Part shown: in pieces, positions 1 through 33,719 of the stretch | Position numbering within the stretch: position 1 is the first letter of the stretch | Layout of the letters: every line of letters begins with the position of its first letter | Assembly: GCF_021869535.1 (NCBI RefSeq) | Contig: NW_026262701.1 | Span: 46,627,278 to 46,691,277 of the forward strand | Direction: 5' to 3' | Source: Mytilus californianus | Taxonomy: Eukaryota; Mollusca; Bivalvia; Mytilida; Mytilidae | DNA: 64,000 nt | Position numbers and translations under genes: made by a program | The notes under the pieces: generated by a model | Database searches by the model: none | Told to the model about the DNA's origin: nothing | Seen by the model: the letters and a program-made list of their open reading frames with translations, nothing else

Positions 1-960
1 TCCAGCTGGCAGGTGTCATCTGACCTTGACCTCATTTTCATGGTTCAGTGGTTATAGTTAAGTTTTTGTGTTTTGGTCTGTTTTTCTTATACTGTATGCA
101 ATAGGTCTACTATATTTGGTGTATGGAAGGATTGTAAGGTGTACATGTCTAGCTGGCAGGTGTCATCTGACCTTGACCTCATTTTCATGGTTTAGTGGTT
201 ATAGTTGAGTTTTTGTGTTTTGGTCTGTTTTTCTTATACTGTATGCAATAGGTCTACAATATTTGGTGTATGGAATGATTGTAAGGTGTACATGTCTAGC
301 TGGCAGGTGTCATCTGACCTTGACCTCATTTTCATGGTTCAGTGGTTATAGTTAAATTTTTGTGTTTTGGTCTGTTTTTCTTATACTGTATGCAATAGGT
401 CTACAATATTTGGTGTATGGAATGATTGTAAGGTGTACATGTCTAGCTGGCAGGTGTCATCTGACCTTGACCTCATTTTCATGGTTCAGTGGTCAAAGTT
501 AAGTTTTTGAGTTTTGGTCTTTTTTTCTAATACTGCATGCAATAGGTCTACTATATTTGGTGTATGGAATGATTGTAAGGTGTACATGTCTAGCTGGCAG
601 GTGTCATCTGACCTTGACCTCATTTTCATGGTTCAGTGGTCAAAGTTAAGTTTTTGAGATTTGATCTTTTTTTCTAATACTATATGCAATAGTTCAACTA
701 CATTTGGTGTATGGAAATATTTTATGATCTATATGTCAGTCACGCAGGTTTTATTTGACCTTGACCTCATTTTCAAGGTTCATTGCTCAGTGTTAAGTTT
801 TTGTGTTTTGGTCTGTTTTTCTTAAACTATAAGCAATAGATCAACTATATTTGTTGTATGGAAGAATTGTTAGCTGTACATGCCTGCCTAGCATGGTTCA
901 TCTGACCTTGACCTCATTTTCATGGTTCATTGGTCAATGTTTAGTTTGCTTGGTTAATGT
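1..960 (+). repeat. Tandem array of ~147-bp units, forward arm
   Basis: About six and a half units start at the phrase AGCTGGCAGGTGTCATCTGA (4, 151, 298, 445, 592) and decay rightwards. Each unit carries TGACCTTGACCT (21, 168, 315, 462, 609, 756, 903). The same unit recurs in reverse orientation at 3740-4690, so this is one arm of a giant inverted repeat. Confidence 0.93.
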
Positions 961-1066
961 AAAGTGTATGTGACAGTTGTAATAAAGCTTTATATTTAGG
1001 ACTATCAACATAATATCAATGATTAGTAAAGAAGGCGAGACATTTCAGCGTGTGCACTCTTGTGAT
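961..1066 (+). repeat. Unique shoulder of the giant inverted repeat, left copy
   Basis: The stretch from AATAAAGCTTTATATTTAGG to the phrase GAGACATTTCAGCGTGTGCA reappears as its reverse complement at about 3629-3712. It defines the inner border of both arms, which are separated by about 2.5 kb. Confidence 0.88.
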
Positions 1067-1680
1067 GTAAATGGACAAAAGTTTTAAAGAAGAAACAAGT
1101 AAATTGCAATTTACCCCCCCAGGTTCTATTATTTACCATGTCAGCCATGTTGGTTGTCCTACACAATGGTTAAAATTAAAATAAAAATTATTTGATATCC
1201 CATATAAAAGGTAAGTAAAATCATCCAGTTCTAAGTCAAACATCAAATATGCATAATGATGATGGGTGGCTGTTAACATCCAACAGCAAATTAAATGCAT
1301 ATTCAGGACAAGAATATGTTAATGCAATATGAATATTTATCTTACCTGCTATACATTTCTAGGATTTTCATTGGTTAAAATCTACCGCGTGTAGACCGTG
1401 TATATTTCATATGGGGTTAGTAGGCGGGGCTTATTCTAATACACAGTTAGTAGTGGTGTTACGTCCCTGTATTAAAACAAGACGGCGTTGAGGAAAAATC
1501 TGAAATGTTTCTACAAACAAAGAATTCAATGATGAAAGATTGATATATTTCTAGAAAACACATTAAAGGCTATCAAGTTGTTATTGTTGGCATTTGTTTT
1601 TATAAATACCAATAGAAGTAGGTTCTTTATATTGAAGACTTGATCATTTTGATAGGCCACTAGTCTAAAAATTCGTAAGG
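1067..1680. other. AT-rich stretch without a recognised gene
   Basis: I see no coding signal, RNA gene or clear repeat border. The stretch lies inside the loop of the giant inverted repeat. Confidence 0.5.
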
Positions 1681-2475
1681 GTTCCGCGGAACCCAGTGTC
1701 TCGCCTACTTTTGCTGTTAATCACAGGCTCAACAAAAATGAGGAAAAAAATTAATAAAAATATTCCTCTCTATACTATCTTTTGATTGTAAGTAGCTTCT
1801 GTCCAAGTTTGGTAAAAATCCAGGATAGTTTATGAATCTAATAAATGCTTTAAAAACTTAAACTGCAGACTGTATGTAATGTTAACTGGAAGAAAAACTA
1901 AGTCCATTTATAAGTAAAATACGGAAAAAATGGAACAAAATTTTAACAAAATTTCCTTCTGGATACTAGCTTTTAATCATAAACAAGCTTCTGTCCAAGT
2001 TTGGTACAAATCCAGGAGGATAGTTTAAGAAAGTTGTTAAAATTTTAAAAACTTTAACCACAGAGTGAATGTAATGTTTACTGGCAGAAAAACTAAGTCC
2101 ATTTATAAGTAAAATACGGAAAAAATGGAATTTGTTTTTTACAAAATTTACTTCTGGATACTATCTTATGATCATAAACAAGCTTCTGTCCAAGTTTGGT
2201 AGAAATCCAGGATAGTTTATGAAAGTTATTAAATTTCAAAAACTTTAACCACAGAGTGAATGTAATGTTAACTGGCAGAAAAACTAAGTCCATTTATAAG
2301 TAAAATACGGAAAAAATGGATGTTTTTTTTTACAAAATTTACTTTTGAATATTATCTTATGATCATAAACAAGCTTCTGTCCAAGTTTGGTAGACATTCA
2401 GGATAGTTTAAGAAAGTTATTAAAATTTCAAAAACTTTTAACCACAGAGTGAATATTTGTGGACGCCGCCGACGA

Positions 2476-2507
<32 letters not shown>

Positions 2508-2970
2508 GAATGTAGGATCGCTATGTCTAGCTTTTTCGACAAAAGTCGAAGGCTCGACAAAAATGGATTTATTTTTTTACAAAATTTACTCCTAGATACT
2601 ATCTTATGATCGTAAACAAGCTTCTTTCCAAGTTTGGTACAAACTCAGGATAGTTTAAGAAAGTTATTAAAATTTTTAAAAACTTTAACCACACAGTGAA
2701 TGCAATATTTCCGGGCAGAAAAACTAAGTCCATTTATAAGTAAAATACGGAAAAAATGGAATTTTATTTTTACAAAATTTACTTCTGGATACTATCTTAT
2801 GATCATAAACAAGCTTCTGTCCAAGTTTGGTAGAAATCCAGGATAGTTTAAGAAAGTTATTAAAATTTCAAAAACTTTAACCACAGAGTGAATATTTGTG
2901 GACGCCGCCGACGACGCCGACGGAATGTAAAATCGTCATGTCTCGCTTTTTCGACTAAAGTCGAAGGCTG
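1680..2970 (+). repeat. ~190-bp satellite with GC-rich (GACGCC)n ends and terminal hairpins
   Basis: Units repeat the phrase AAGTCCATTTATAAGTAAAA at about 1901, 2095, 2288 and 2727, and CAAGCTTCTGTCCAAGTTTG several times. Two units end in a GAC/GCC-rich run (2461-2508 and 2900-2922), followed by a hairpin TTCGAC-loop-GTCGAA and the phrase GGCTCGACAAAAA or a close variant. This is probably a non-autonomous mobile element with internal satellite units. The class is not resolved. Confidence 0.8.
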
Positions 2971-3015
2971 GACAAAAACCACATATAAAGATAGTCGTTA
3001 AGATAAATTCGTTAC

Positions 3016-3112
3016 AGTGTGCTAGTGACCTAATATGATATATATGTGGTCAATAAATTCCATATGGGCTTCGATCTCATCCCATATATATTGTATTAGG
3101 TCACTACCACAC
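3016..3112. repeat. Short fold-back element
   Basis: The left end AGTGTGCTAGTGACCTAATA pairs with the right end TATTAGGTCACTACCACACT, with one mismatch, around a ~57-nt centre. Confidence 0.7.
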
Positions 3113-3149
3113 TATGTTAATAATAATATGGAGCCTGCTTTGTACTAGA

Positions 3150-3620
3150 TTGACAAGATGAGCTGGATTATTAACATGCTAGTTTACAATGTAACAGTCC
3201 ACAGGAAGACATGTCACCCTACCCAGAAACATTGTTCTGTCTCCCAGCTAACCAGTCTTTACTCTTTCTCCTTAATACATTTGTGTACTGCATGCAAAGC
3301 AGAGAAGCAACAAATTCCGTTTTAGTCTTTGGTTTGACCAGGCCTGGAATTGATCTCCCTCAAGGTAAGCACACTACCACAAGACCATTGTGGCCCACAA
3401 TGTACTAATATACTGAGAAGCTGAGGTAGATGTCACATAAGTTATGAACTGACAAGGAGATATAACTACCACTCCTTGAGTGGGGGTAAATTTAGTATAA
3501 AATAAGAATTTAGTTCTGGTTACATATTACAGTTTAATAAGATCAGAATCAAATATTGATGGACTTAAATTATACTGCCACTTTGTTGGCCCTCTAGACC
3601 GGATAAATGATCAAAACTGG
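3150..3620. repeat. Dispersed repeat, unclassified
   Basis: This stretch, beginning near GATGAGCTGGATTATTAACA, resembles a dispersed bivalve repeat I recognise from memory. The short open frame at 3211-3408 has no protein features and is not called as a gene. Confidence 0.35.
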
Positions 3621-3628
3621 AACAAAGT

Positions 3629-4690
3629 CCAACAAGAGTGCACACGCTGAAATGTCTCGCCTTCTTTACTAACCATTGATTTTATGTTGATAGTCCTAAA
3701 TATAAAGCTTTACTACAAGTAACACATAAACTTAACATGATCCAAGAAAATGAGGTCAAGGTCAGATAAACCAAACGATAAATACATGTACACCTTACAA
3801 TCATTCAATAAACCAAACATTGTTGACCTATTGCTTATAGTTTCTAAGAAACAGTCTTAACCAAGAAAACTTAACATTGACCAATGAACCATGAAAATGA
3901 GGTCAAGGTCAGATGAACCTTGCCAGACAGACATGTACACCTCACAATCAATTTAGGCATTAAATATAGTTGACCTATTGCTTATAGTATATAAGAAACA
4001 AACTTAACCATGAAAACTAAACATTAACCAATGAACCATGAAAATGAGGTCAAGGTCAGATGATACTTGCCAGACAGACATATACACCTTACAATCCTTC
4101 CATACAACAAATATAGTTGATCTATTGCTTACAGTTTAAGAAAAACAGACCAAAACACAAAAACTTAACACTGAGAAATGAATGGTGAAAATGAGGTCAA
4201 GGTCAAATAAAACCTACATGACTGACATGTACATCATAAAATATTTCCATACACCAAATATAGTTGACCTATTGCATATAGTATTAGAAAAAAAGACCAA
4301 AACTCAAAAACTTAACTTTGACCACTGAACCATGAAAATGAGGTCAAGGTCAGATGACACCTACCAGTTGGACATGTACACCTTACAATCATTCCATATA
4401 CCAAATATAGTAGACCTACTGCTTATAGTATCTGATATATGGACTTGACCACGAAAACTTAACCTTGTTCACCGATCCATGAAATGAGGTGGAGGTCAAA
4501 TGAAAATTGTCTGACGGGCATGAGGACCTTGCAAGGTACGCACATACTAAATATAGTTATTACTCATAATAAGAAAGAAATTAACATTACAAAAAAAGTT
4601 GACTTTTTTTTCAAGTAGTTACTGAACCATGAAAATGAGGTCAAGGACAATGGACATATGACAGACGGAAACTTCGTAACATAAGGCATC
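3629..4690 (-). repeat. Giant inverted repeat, right arm (147-bp units reversed)
   Basis: This is the reverse complement of the 1-1066 arm, including the unique shoulder. AGGTCAAGGTCA is intact at 3753, 3900, 4047, 4194 and 4341, and degenerate near 4486 and 4637. The spacing is again 147 bp. Confidence 0.92.
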
Positions 4691-4754
4691 TATATACAAA
4701 GTATGAAGCATCCAGGTCTTCTAGCTTCTAAAATATAAAGCTTTTAAGAAGTTA

Positions 4755-4830
4755 GCTAACACCGCCGCCGCCGATCACTATCCCTATGTCGTGCTTTCTG
4801 CGACAAAAGTCGCAGGCTCGACAAAAATCC
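4755..4830 (+). repeat. Terminal hairpin of a mobile element (third copy)
   Basis: A CCGCCGCCG run is followed by a stem TGCGAC-loop-GTCGCA and then GGCTCGACAAAAA. The arrangement matches 2509-2563 and 2921-2977, but the stem bases differ in a pairing-preserving way. Confidence 0.6.
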
Positions 4831-6306
4831 TATTGTTAGTAAATGAAAAGTTATAATCAGTTAAAATGTGTGATGGGCAGGTGGATTAAGTCAAAGATTG
4901 GTTTACAACAAAATGCAGACTTGCATTTAACATTCACATACAAACAACACATTATTATATAAATATGTAGCACTTTTATTTTTCTCTCAAACAACTTATG
5001 TTTATAAAACAGAAATAAATTCAGGAATTTCAATTTGAATATACACTTGTTGTTTTTTTTATCCTGTACACAATTTTAGAGAATCAAGTACACTTTAACA
5101 TTTTCTGTCTATGTTGCTATCAGACACAATGCAATTAACTGATTTATGCGACAGTCACTACTAATTTTGAATGTGACAATAAACTGCTGCATAATAATAA
5201 ACTTGAACTGAGTAAATATAATGTACAGTTTCAGAAAATTCAATAAAAAGTTATTTCATGTCAGTTTTTATACTAAAAAAGTTTGGTTGAAGATAACCCC
5301 ATATTCATCTCCAAATACATTGACACAAGTGTACCTAGTACCCCTAAAGGAATAGGAGATTCTCTTAAGATTATACAGGTGTTTATTTTACACAAGTAAA
5401 ATTACATATGCTAAAGAAAATTGACTGTTTGTACTACATGTAGTATAAGAGCTCAGGCATGTTTTCAATATAAGCTTTGTATTGTTAAGGCTGGTTTCAC
5501 TATTGAAATCACTTTCCAAATTAGCTTGATATAGGATTATTTTTTTTTAGCAAAAACCCTATTCAATATAAACTGCTAAATTCAGAATATTTTGTGTCTT
5601 TCAATTTATAAGTATTTCAAGAAAATATGCATACTAAAACAATATTAAGTACACTGATGAAAATAATGAAACAAAAAGCTCCCAAAACCTCTCATTCTTC
5701 AAATTACAATGTTCAAATACAAAGAAATTGGTTGAAGATATGTGATACAAATGCCATTTTTGTCCTACATGCAAAATGACAGAATATTTTATTATGGTAA
5801 AATCCAAGTAATTCTATGGATTGCTTATTTGACGTCTAAGCTTCATTGTTAAACATCACAAAAAAATATGATCTTTTAATAAAGGATTGTACATATAATC
5901 TTATCAACACTGTAAAAAAAGTGTGATAGTTACCTTGTTCATTGTTGTTTAGCCCCTCAAATGAACCTAAAGTACCTACCAGAAAACTGGGTTCCCAATG
6001 TTGTGCCAGTTTTTTTTGTGCTAAATATAAGTTTTTGTTATTTCATAAATAAAACATTTCTTTTCTTTCTTCTTTTATACTAATCCCTGAAAATTTTATT
6101 TATGTTAAGAAAAGGTTGTACGAAATCTGCTATTTTCAAATGATATACTGCAAGTGTCATTTGTAAAATCCTGCATGAAACAAGAATCCTTTTTAACAAA
6201 CGGCCTTTATGAAAACATCTTACATATAATTATAAGAAAATTTTCATGCAATTAAGATTCTTAAAAATAATAAATAAATAACAAGATCTTAAGAATTGTT
6301 TTTGCG
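4831..6306. other. AT-rich region downstream of the lysyl-tRNA synthetase gene
   Basis: This should contain the 3' untranslated region and poly(A) site of the minus-strand gene. Several AATAAA-type hexamers occur on the minus strand, but I cannot tell which is used. I see no other gene. Confidence 0.5.
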
Positions 6307-27837
<21,531 letters not shown>

Positions 27838-29040
27838 TTACTTAATTTCACTGTGCATTTATCAAAACAATTTACTTTGGGTCAGTTTATCTTTAGTTTA
27901 TATACATGAAGGTACAAAATTTTCTCAGCATTGCATCATATATACAAAAGAGGTGATGCAATACATTGGTAAATATTAGGAATTCAGTTTAGTAGGTTAT
28001 TGAAAATATATAATTGTTGAAATAGGCACAGAATATACCTGTACCAAAGAGGCAGTCAAAACTCTTTAGTTGAGAGACCAATTATATAAAACCATAGCAA
28101 AAAAATTCAATGCATCTTTTACAAACATGACAAAGGTTGGGAATGTATTCTGTACTACTGTAGTAACATGCAACTTCTCAAATAAAAAACTATCAATTAT
28201 ATCTCTTATATGAGAATTATCTTTCGAGTATATTAACTGATCTATTGAAATCATGAAACTTCAATAAAAAAAGAAACACACGTCTATAAATTGTTGTAAC
28301 TTTTGACTAGGGTATATATCTAAATAATCATGTCCATATTGTTTTACAAGGAACTTGCATACAAGACACAAACTTTAACTGAGTAAAAGTGACTTATATC
28401 CTAAAATTAGTCATATAATTGTCATTAAAGGTAAGCTGTATAATTTTTCAACCACATACAATAGGGTTTTCCTGTAATATCAATCAATTTTCAGGTTTTT
28501 GACCGCTCACGTTATCAACAGAATGCAGATTTTATTCTCTCTTTAATTTGGTATAATTTGTGTTACTTTCTGTTTAATATTATATTTATTTATGTACTTT
28601 TGATGACATGATGATGCAATCACAAGTTGTGTGAATTGTTCTGCTCTGCATAAGAAAAAGGTGAGGTTTTACAGAATAGAGATGAATAAAAAATGTGAAA
28701 CACATTTTGGGCTTCATCATACTTTTTGCTTAAGTTTTCTTCTCCCATTCTTCTGGAAAATTAACAAAAAAGCTAATTTTACACGTGCGCCAAAACCGGC
28801 AATGAAATCGAGGTAACCGGAAGTAAGTATGGAGTTATCTTTTCTTGATTAGTAGACATTCAATAAAAAAGTTTGAAAAACATATACAACAACGTACGTT
28901 TCACATTTAGTCGGTTTCTTATCTATAGAGTGCTAAACAATTGCAATAATTCTTTAAACTTATTAATTTAGCACGATATCACGATATCATTGTTGAATAC
29001 TAGTAGACGTGTCATGACCGTGATCTTGTTGACATTATAT
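27838..29040 (-). promoter_or_regulatory. KARS1 upstream region (promoter presumed, not resolved)
   Basis: The promoter and 5' untranslated region of KARS1 must lie here or further on. The only recognisable motif is an ETS-type ACCGGAAGT at 28816-28824. I see no clear core promoter or gene. Confidence 0.25.
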
Positions 29041-29045
29041 TTAAG

Positions 29046-29202
29046 AAATAATTCATGGGGGCTTGAATATATCGTGATTTTACCACAGGTTGGTCCTTTA
29101 TGACAAATATTTTACCCTGAACGATAGCGAGGGGTAAAATATCGGCATAAAGGGACAACCCGTGGTAAAACCACGATATCTTCAAGCCCCCATGAATTAT
29201 TT
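29046..29202. repeat. Fold-back element, 157 bp
   Basis: Left end AAATAATTCATGGGGGCTTG and right end CAAGCCCCCATGAATTATTT are perfect inverted copies. Inner TTTACCACAGG and CCGTGGTAAA continue the pairing. Confidence 0.85.
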
Positions 29203-29204
29203 CG

Positions 29205-30105
29205 ATTCTAATAGGACAAATACGGCAATTCTTTTGGATCGAAGCACTCTAGGTGAAGGCATTATTTGCCGTTCCCATAAATAAATTAAACGCACTATTA
29301 AATTGACGTAAAAGAACGGAGCAAACTGAATAAATGGCATGCTTAAACTATTTTCAATGACATATTTAGATAGGTTTGGATGAATCTAAATGACAATTGT
29401 ATTTATATGTCTTATATGTAAAAAAAGAGGCTTATATAACACATTTTATCATAGTTTGTTTACGTTTCCTTGTTGTGATGATTTTCGGTTTCACAGGCGT
29501 GTATTTTCCCGTAAAATCCTTTTTTTACGCCATCGTTCTATGACGTCGGGTAGCTCATTCATAAAAAAGCATATGACGCGGGAGTACGATCGGAACAGCC
29601 CAAACAATATATTCATATTTTACCACGGGTGTGTACTCAAACCGTTTGAAGAACGTCATGTTAGAATGTTGTCTATAGAATACGGCCATCTGCAAACAAA
29701 AATGTAAAAGAATGGAGTTTGGTTTCTCCCTTTTGTGTTCCATGTTCATAATTTCTCCTGTACCAATGAGATGTTTGATTTCATGTAAACACCCTTTAAC
29801 CGGCGATTCATACAGATGCAATCGCTAACACAGAGCCGAGGAATGCTTATGGTTTTTTTTTTCTTTGCCCACCCCCTTTTTCAAATCTGTTTTTTTTTTT
29901 TATGCTTTCTTTAAATCACATTTTTCATGACTTTTTATCGTGTGAAAAGGAAATTTTATGAATAAATTCAAAAATGTTTCATTAAAATTTACATATTTAA
30001 TATCCTATTAAGAAAACTAAAGGAATTTCAAAACATATTTGATCTTCCGTGAAATTTAACCTCAAAATTTTCCTTCAAACATGTTCACCTCTTCACTGAT
30101 CAATT
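29205..30105. other. Intergenic stretch, no recognised gene
   Basis: Two overlapping open frames on opposite strands (29390-29707 and 29555-29821) show no recognisable domain. I regard them as chance or repeat-derived. Confidence 0.4.
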
Positions 30106-30444
30106 TTAGAATGTCGTACATTTTTCATGTTTAACTGCCACCCTAGCTAATACTGGTCGGACTGATAAAATATCCATTACCATATTCTTCACTTTGCCGG
30201 GTTTTTTTTCAACTATAGGAGTCCCAACCCAGACAGAGCTATACTTAACTAATTCTATCCCTAAACTTAAAGAACAGGGACCCTGAAAGTAAATGGAGGC
30301 TTTCACATTTTCATGGTTGCTTTTGATTAGATAGTCTATTTGACAATAACAGTTAAATACTTTTAGCACAGGTTGTTCCCCTTTGCCAATTATGGACTGG
30401 TTCTCAACAGAACAAACTGGCCTGCTGCTGCCCATGCAAAGCAT
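30106..30444 (-). CDS. Unrecognised open frame, 112 codons
   Basis: This is an uninterrupted frame with no domain, signal peptide or repeat that I recognise. It starts with ATG and ends LARVAVKHEKCTTF. It could be an exon of an unknown gene, a fragment of a mobile-element protein, or chance. Confidence 0.2.
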   Translation of the reverse strand: MLCMGSSRPVCSVENQSIIGKGEQPVLKVFNCYCQIDYLIKSNHENVKASIYFQGPCSLSLGIELVKYSSVWVGTPIVEKKPGKVKNMVMDILSVRPVLARVAVKHEKCTTF

Positions 30445-30827
30445 GATAATTTTGAAAGTGATATATAGGCGTTAAACCATCATTTTTTTTAAACGAAGAA
30501 TGCTAACAAAAGATTAAGCTTAACAAAAAAATAAATAAAATAAAATAAACGCATTTAAAAGATTTGAAAAAAAATTACACAGATTACGCACAGATATGTT
30601 TGAATTCTCTTTCCGCTAGCTCTTCGTTGTCAATGAAAATGTATGTCCCTCTCAGTCTGAAGGGAAACAACTCGCATAAATGGATCTTTTATAACACGGT
30701 CAATTACAGAATTGACTGATAAATAAACAAAAAATATTGCGCACAAACTCAAGCTCCTCGATGAGAGTACAAACACACTTTCCTTTCACTGGTTAACCCA
30801 GAGATAGGAAATTTAAAGTATAAAACT

Positions 30828-30896
30828 TCCTGTCTAATCTTTAACTTTTCCCATTTAGAAACGGGATGGGAAAAGTTGAAGATTGGACGGGAAGTT
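30828..30896. repeat. Inverted repeat at the LINE border
   Basis: GTCTAATCTTTAACTTTTCCCAT pairs with ATGGGAAAAGTTGAAGATTGGAC (arms of 23 with one or two mismatches) over a ~11-nt loop. It sits exactly where the LINE coding remnant begins. Confidence 0.65.
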
Positions 30897-31960
30897 AAAA
30901 AAACTCTATTTTACAAAATTATGAATGAGGATGTTCCAGAATACTTATTAGATTTAATACCTCATACCGTTGCAGAAACAAACAATTAATTACAATCTAC
31001 GAAGTAGTCAAAATATTTACCAAACTCCCAGCAGATTGTCCCTTTATCAAAAATCCTTTATTCCATCTAGTATTAAACTATGGGATTCTCTCGATATATC
31101 AGTAATAGAAATACAATCTCTTGAATATGTTTAAATTAAAAATTAAACACAAATATTATAAAAACAAATCATCCCCTACATTTTACACATTTGGCAATAG
31201 ATATTTAAATGTTTTGCTCGCAAGATTAAGAAATAAATGCAGTGCGCTTAACATGGATCTGTATCATGCAAATATTAAACCCATCGCAATGTGTCAATGT
31301 GGATATTTATATGAAGATACTCAACATTATTTCCTTTCATGTAAAAATTATACAGTTCAAAGGAATACCTTATTTTTTTAACCTAGAAAAGAAAATTTAC
31401 CTACTGATTTGAAAATTCGGATGTATTGTAATAACATGTATAATATAGACTTAAACACGTTAATTTTCACCAAAGTTCAGAATTATATTAAAGAGACCAA
31501 TCGCTTTACATAGTATATAGACATTATGCTAATTATATAAGCATTTACAGTGTATTTACTTTTTGTTGACCTCGAATGAAATTGTGCAATTTATCCAAAG
31601 ACATTGATCATCAATTTGATTTTTTATATAATATCCTATTAGTTGACAACAACAATTAAATGCTTTAAAAATAAAAACTTACCTTTAGAGTGAATATTTA
31701 TTTCCAGATTAAAACATCCTACTTGGTCTTTGATAAATAAATTTACGGTCAACTCGACTTTAGAAATCGATGAGCCATTTCGTTTAATTCTTGTTCATTT
31801 CATATCTCCATATTAATATTATATATGATGTTATTTACATGCATTTTATTTTGCTGACTCAGTTATATATTATTTGTATGTAATGGAGAAGACGATCTAA
31901 GTTGCAAAACTTGTGTCTGATGCTATTGTCAATGTTTTCGGACAATTAAATATGTTTAAA
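30890..31960 (+). pseudogene. LINE 3' end (RT C-terminal remnant)
   Basis: Broken frames encode the C-terminal part of a LINE ORF2-type protein. The clearest is 31121-31381, with ARLRNKCSALNMDLYHANI and a Cys/His cluster CQCGYLYEDTQHYFLSC, the zinc-binding-like C-terminus seen in many LINE polyproteins. In-frame stops lie upstream. Beyond the stop there is AT-rich 3' untranslated sequence to about 31960. The copy is 5'-truncated and dead. Confidence 0.7.
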
Positions 31961-33370
31961 CTTAAACTAGGAAATTTACCCTTAGATGTGTGATATTTCC
32001 AGGTAACGCCCTTTCCGATTTCTAACCTTATTTTTAGTAATTTTGTCAAAGGAGCATTAGCTACAATTTAGACAAAATATGAAATACGTTTTTTTGTTTT
32101 GTTTCAAGTATTTTTAAAAGTGGAATTTTGAAATAATATTTCGTAAGAAGCAGTCAAAATTAGCTAAAAAAATATCGCTGATGTATTATTGACTTGCAAG
32201 ACAATATTTCAACCTCATGTAAATCCGTCTTCATGTGACCTTTATTTTAACCCCTTAGCTAGAGATGGGTTACGCAAGTACTTGGCGTGTTCAGCTATAA
32301 AACAGAAACGAATGGCAACATTGAAAGTGAAACAAGGGTGAACTATTTCGTTGACTGAATCGATCCACAAAAAACATCATTCTTATACAGGAATAGAAAC
32401 GATGATTAACATATTTTTTAACCTATAATATGAGATCAAACAGACATAGAAAAATTCAATTGCACGTGCTCGATATCTATTTATATTTATGTTTATATTG
32501 GGTTATATGTCCGTCGACAGTCTTCGGAGGTCATCACGATGGTTAATTAGATGGCGTCTAGCCTAAAATACACACAAAACCCTGACAAATATTGTCGAGT
32601 CCATGCATTGTTAATTGTTTATTTTAGACTTTATCAACGGTCACGTGATGTCTTACTTAGTTGGTAACGGTAGTTTTAGAATGTTATAAATCAAATATGA
32701 GAATTTGAGTCAAATCAGTGAATATGAAATGACCAGCTTATGCCCCCTTTTACTATTACAAATTCAATGTACGTTGTTGCTATGTAATGCCATATTCTTG
32801 TGTACACATTAAATCATGCATCAATTTTCCTAACGTTTTGATGTATAGAAGGATATGATCGGGTATGAGGTAAATGTCATCGAGATAGCAATCGAATGAC
32901 AAAAATAACCAAAAGACATCTAGAGGTCAACATACTGTCTTCACCAATAGACAGTTTTATAGTATACAGTATAACAAGCTCTGATTCGATCGGTCCTGGT
33001 CTATACAAATTGTGAATAAATTAAATTGAAACTGCTAGACATCTACCACCAACACTAAATTCTACAAATATCAAAAATAATAAAATATGACAACCACTGA
33101 CGAGGTTCGTGACTGAAGACATGAAATTGTGGCGGGGTTTAACTAATTTTATTTTCTTTTGGACTCAAGTTATTTATGTTCCTTTCAATCTCCACGAGCG
33201 GAAAAACAAAAAGCTCATATACAAATGCACGAATAAACAATAAAAATTAGTACAGGTAAAGAACTTAGCTCTAAAATAACGGTAAAATAGACAACAAAAA
33301 AGAAACCCGCAAGTATTTGAATTCATTTTTAATACTAAACGGACAAAAAAAAAGAATCATACACACACAA
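31961..33370. other. Intergenic stretch, no recognised gene
   Basis: AT-rich DNA without a coding signal that I can support. A phrase near 33085-33135 (GACAACCACTGA, TGTGGCGGGGTT) is a short remnant of the dispersed element at 59640-60200. Confidence 0.45.
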
Positions 33371-33381
33371 GAGTGTAAGAC

Positions 33382-33580
33382 ATGGAAATCTCAGTCAAAA
33401 TCATGAAAGTTACCATGCAGTCTCGGACAAACCTCAGTAATGACTGGAAATCCTGGGTGTATGAGATGTCTTGATCGTCTTTATTTAAAACTTGGAAATC
33501 TATGACAAAATCATGAAAATTATCAGTCTCAGACAAACCTCAGTAATGACTGGAATTCTAAGGTGTTTGAGATTTCTTGG
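33382..33580. repeat. Two-copy tandem duplication, ~108 bp
   Basis: The phrases TGGAAATCT, AAAATCATGAAA and GACAAACCTCAGTAATGACT occur twice in the same order, about 110 bp apart. Confidence 0.75.
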
Positions 33581-33719
33581 TTTTCTTGACTTGTTGTAGT
33601 TGGGAGTCTTTAATATTTTCAGGTAAGATCTACCACGGGAACATATCTATATACACCCTATTCCAAAGATGTTTTGAGATTTCACAAAAATGTAGACAAG
33701 ACTAAAAGATACCCCATCT

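Noticed and set aside
1136..1500. Possible promoter or small gene around the GGCGGGG and TATTAAAAC motifs
   Set aside because: No open frame or consistent core promoter elements; isolated motifs are expected by chance.
29390..29821. Two overlapping open frames on opposite strands
   Set aside because: No recognisable domain, no splice context, and they lie within fold-back-rich DNA.
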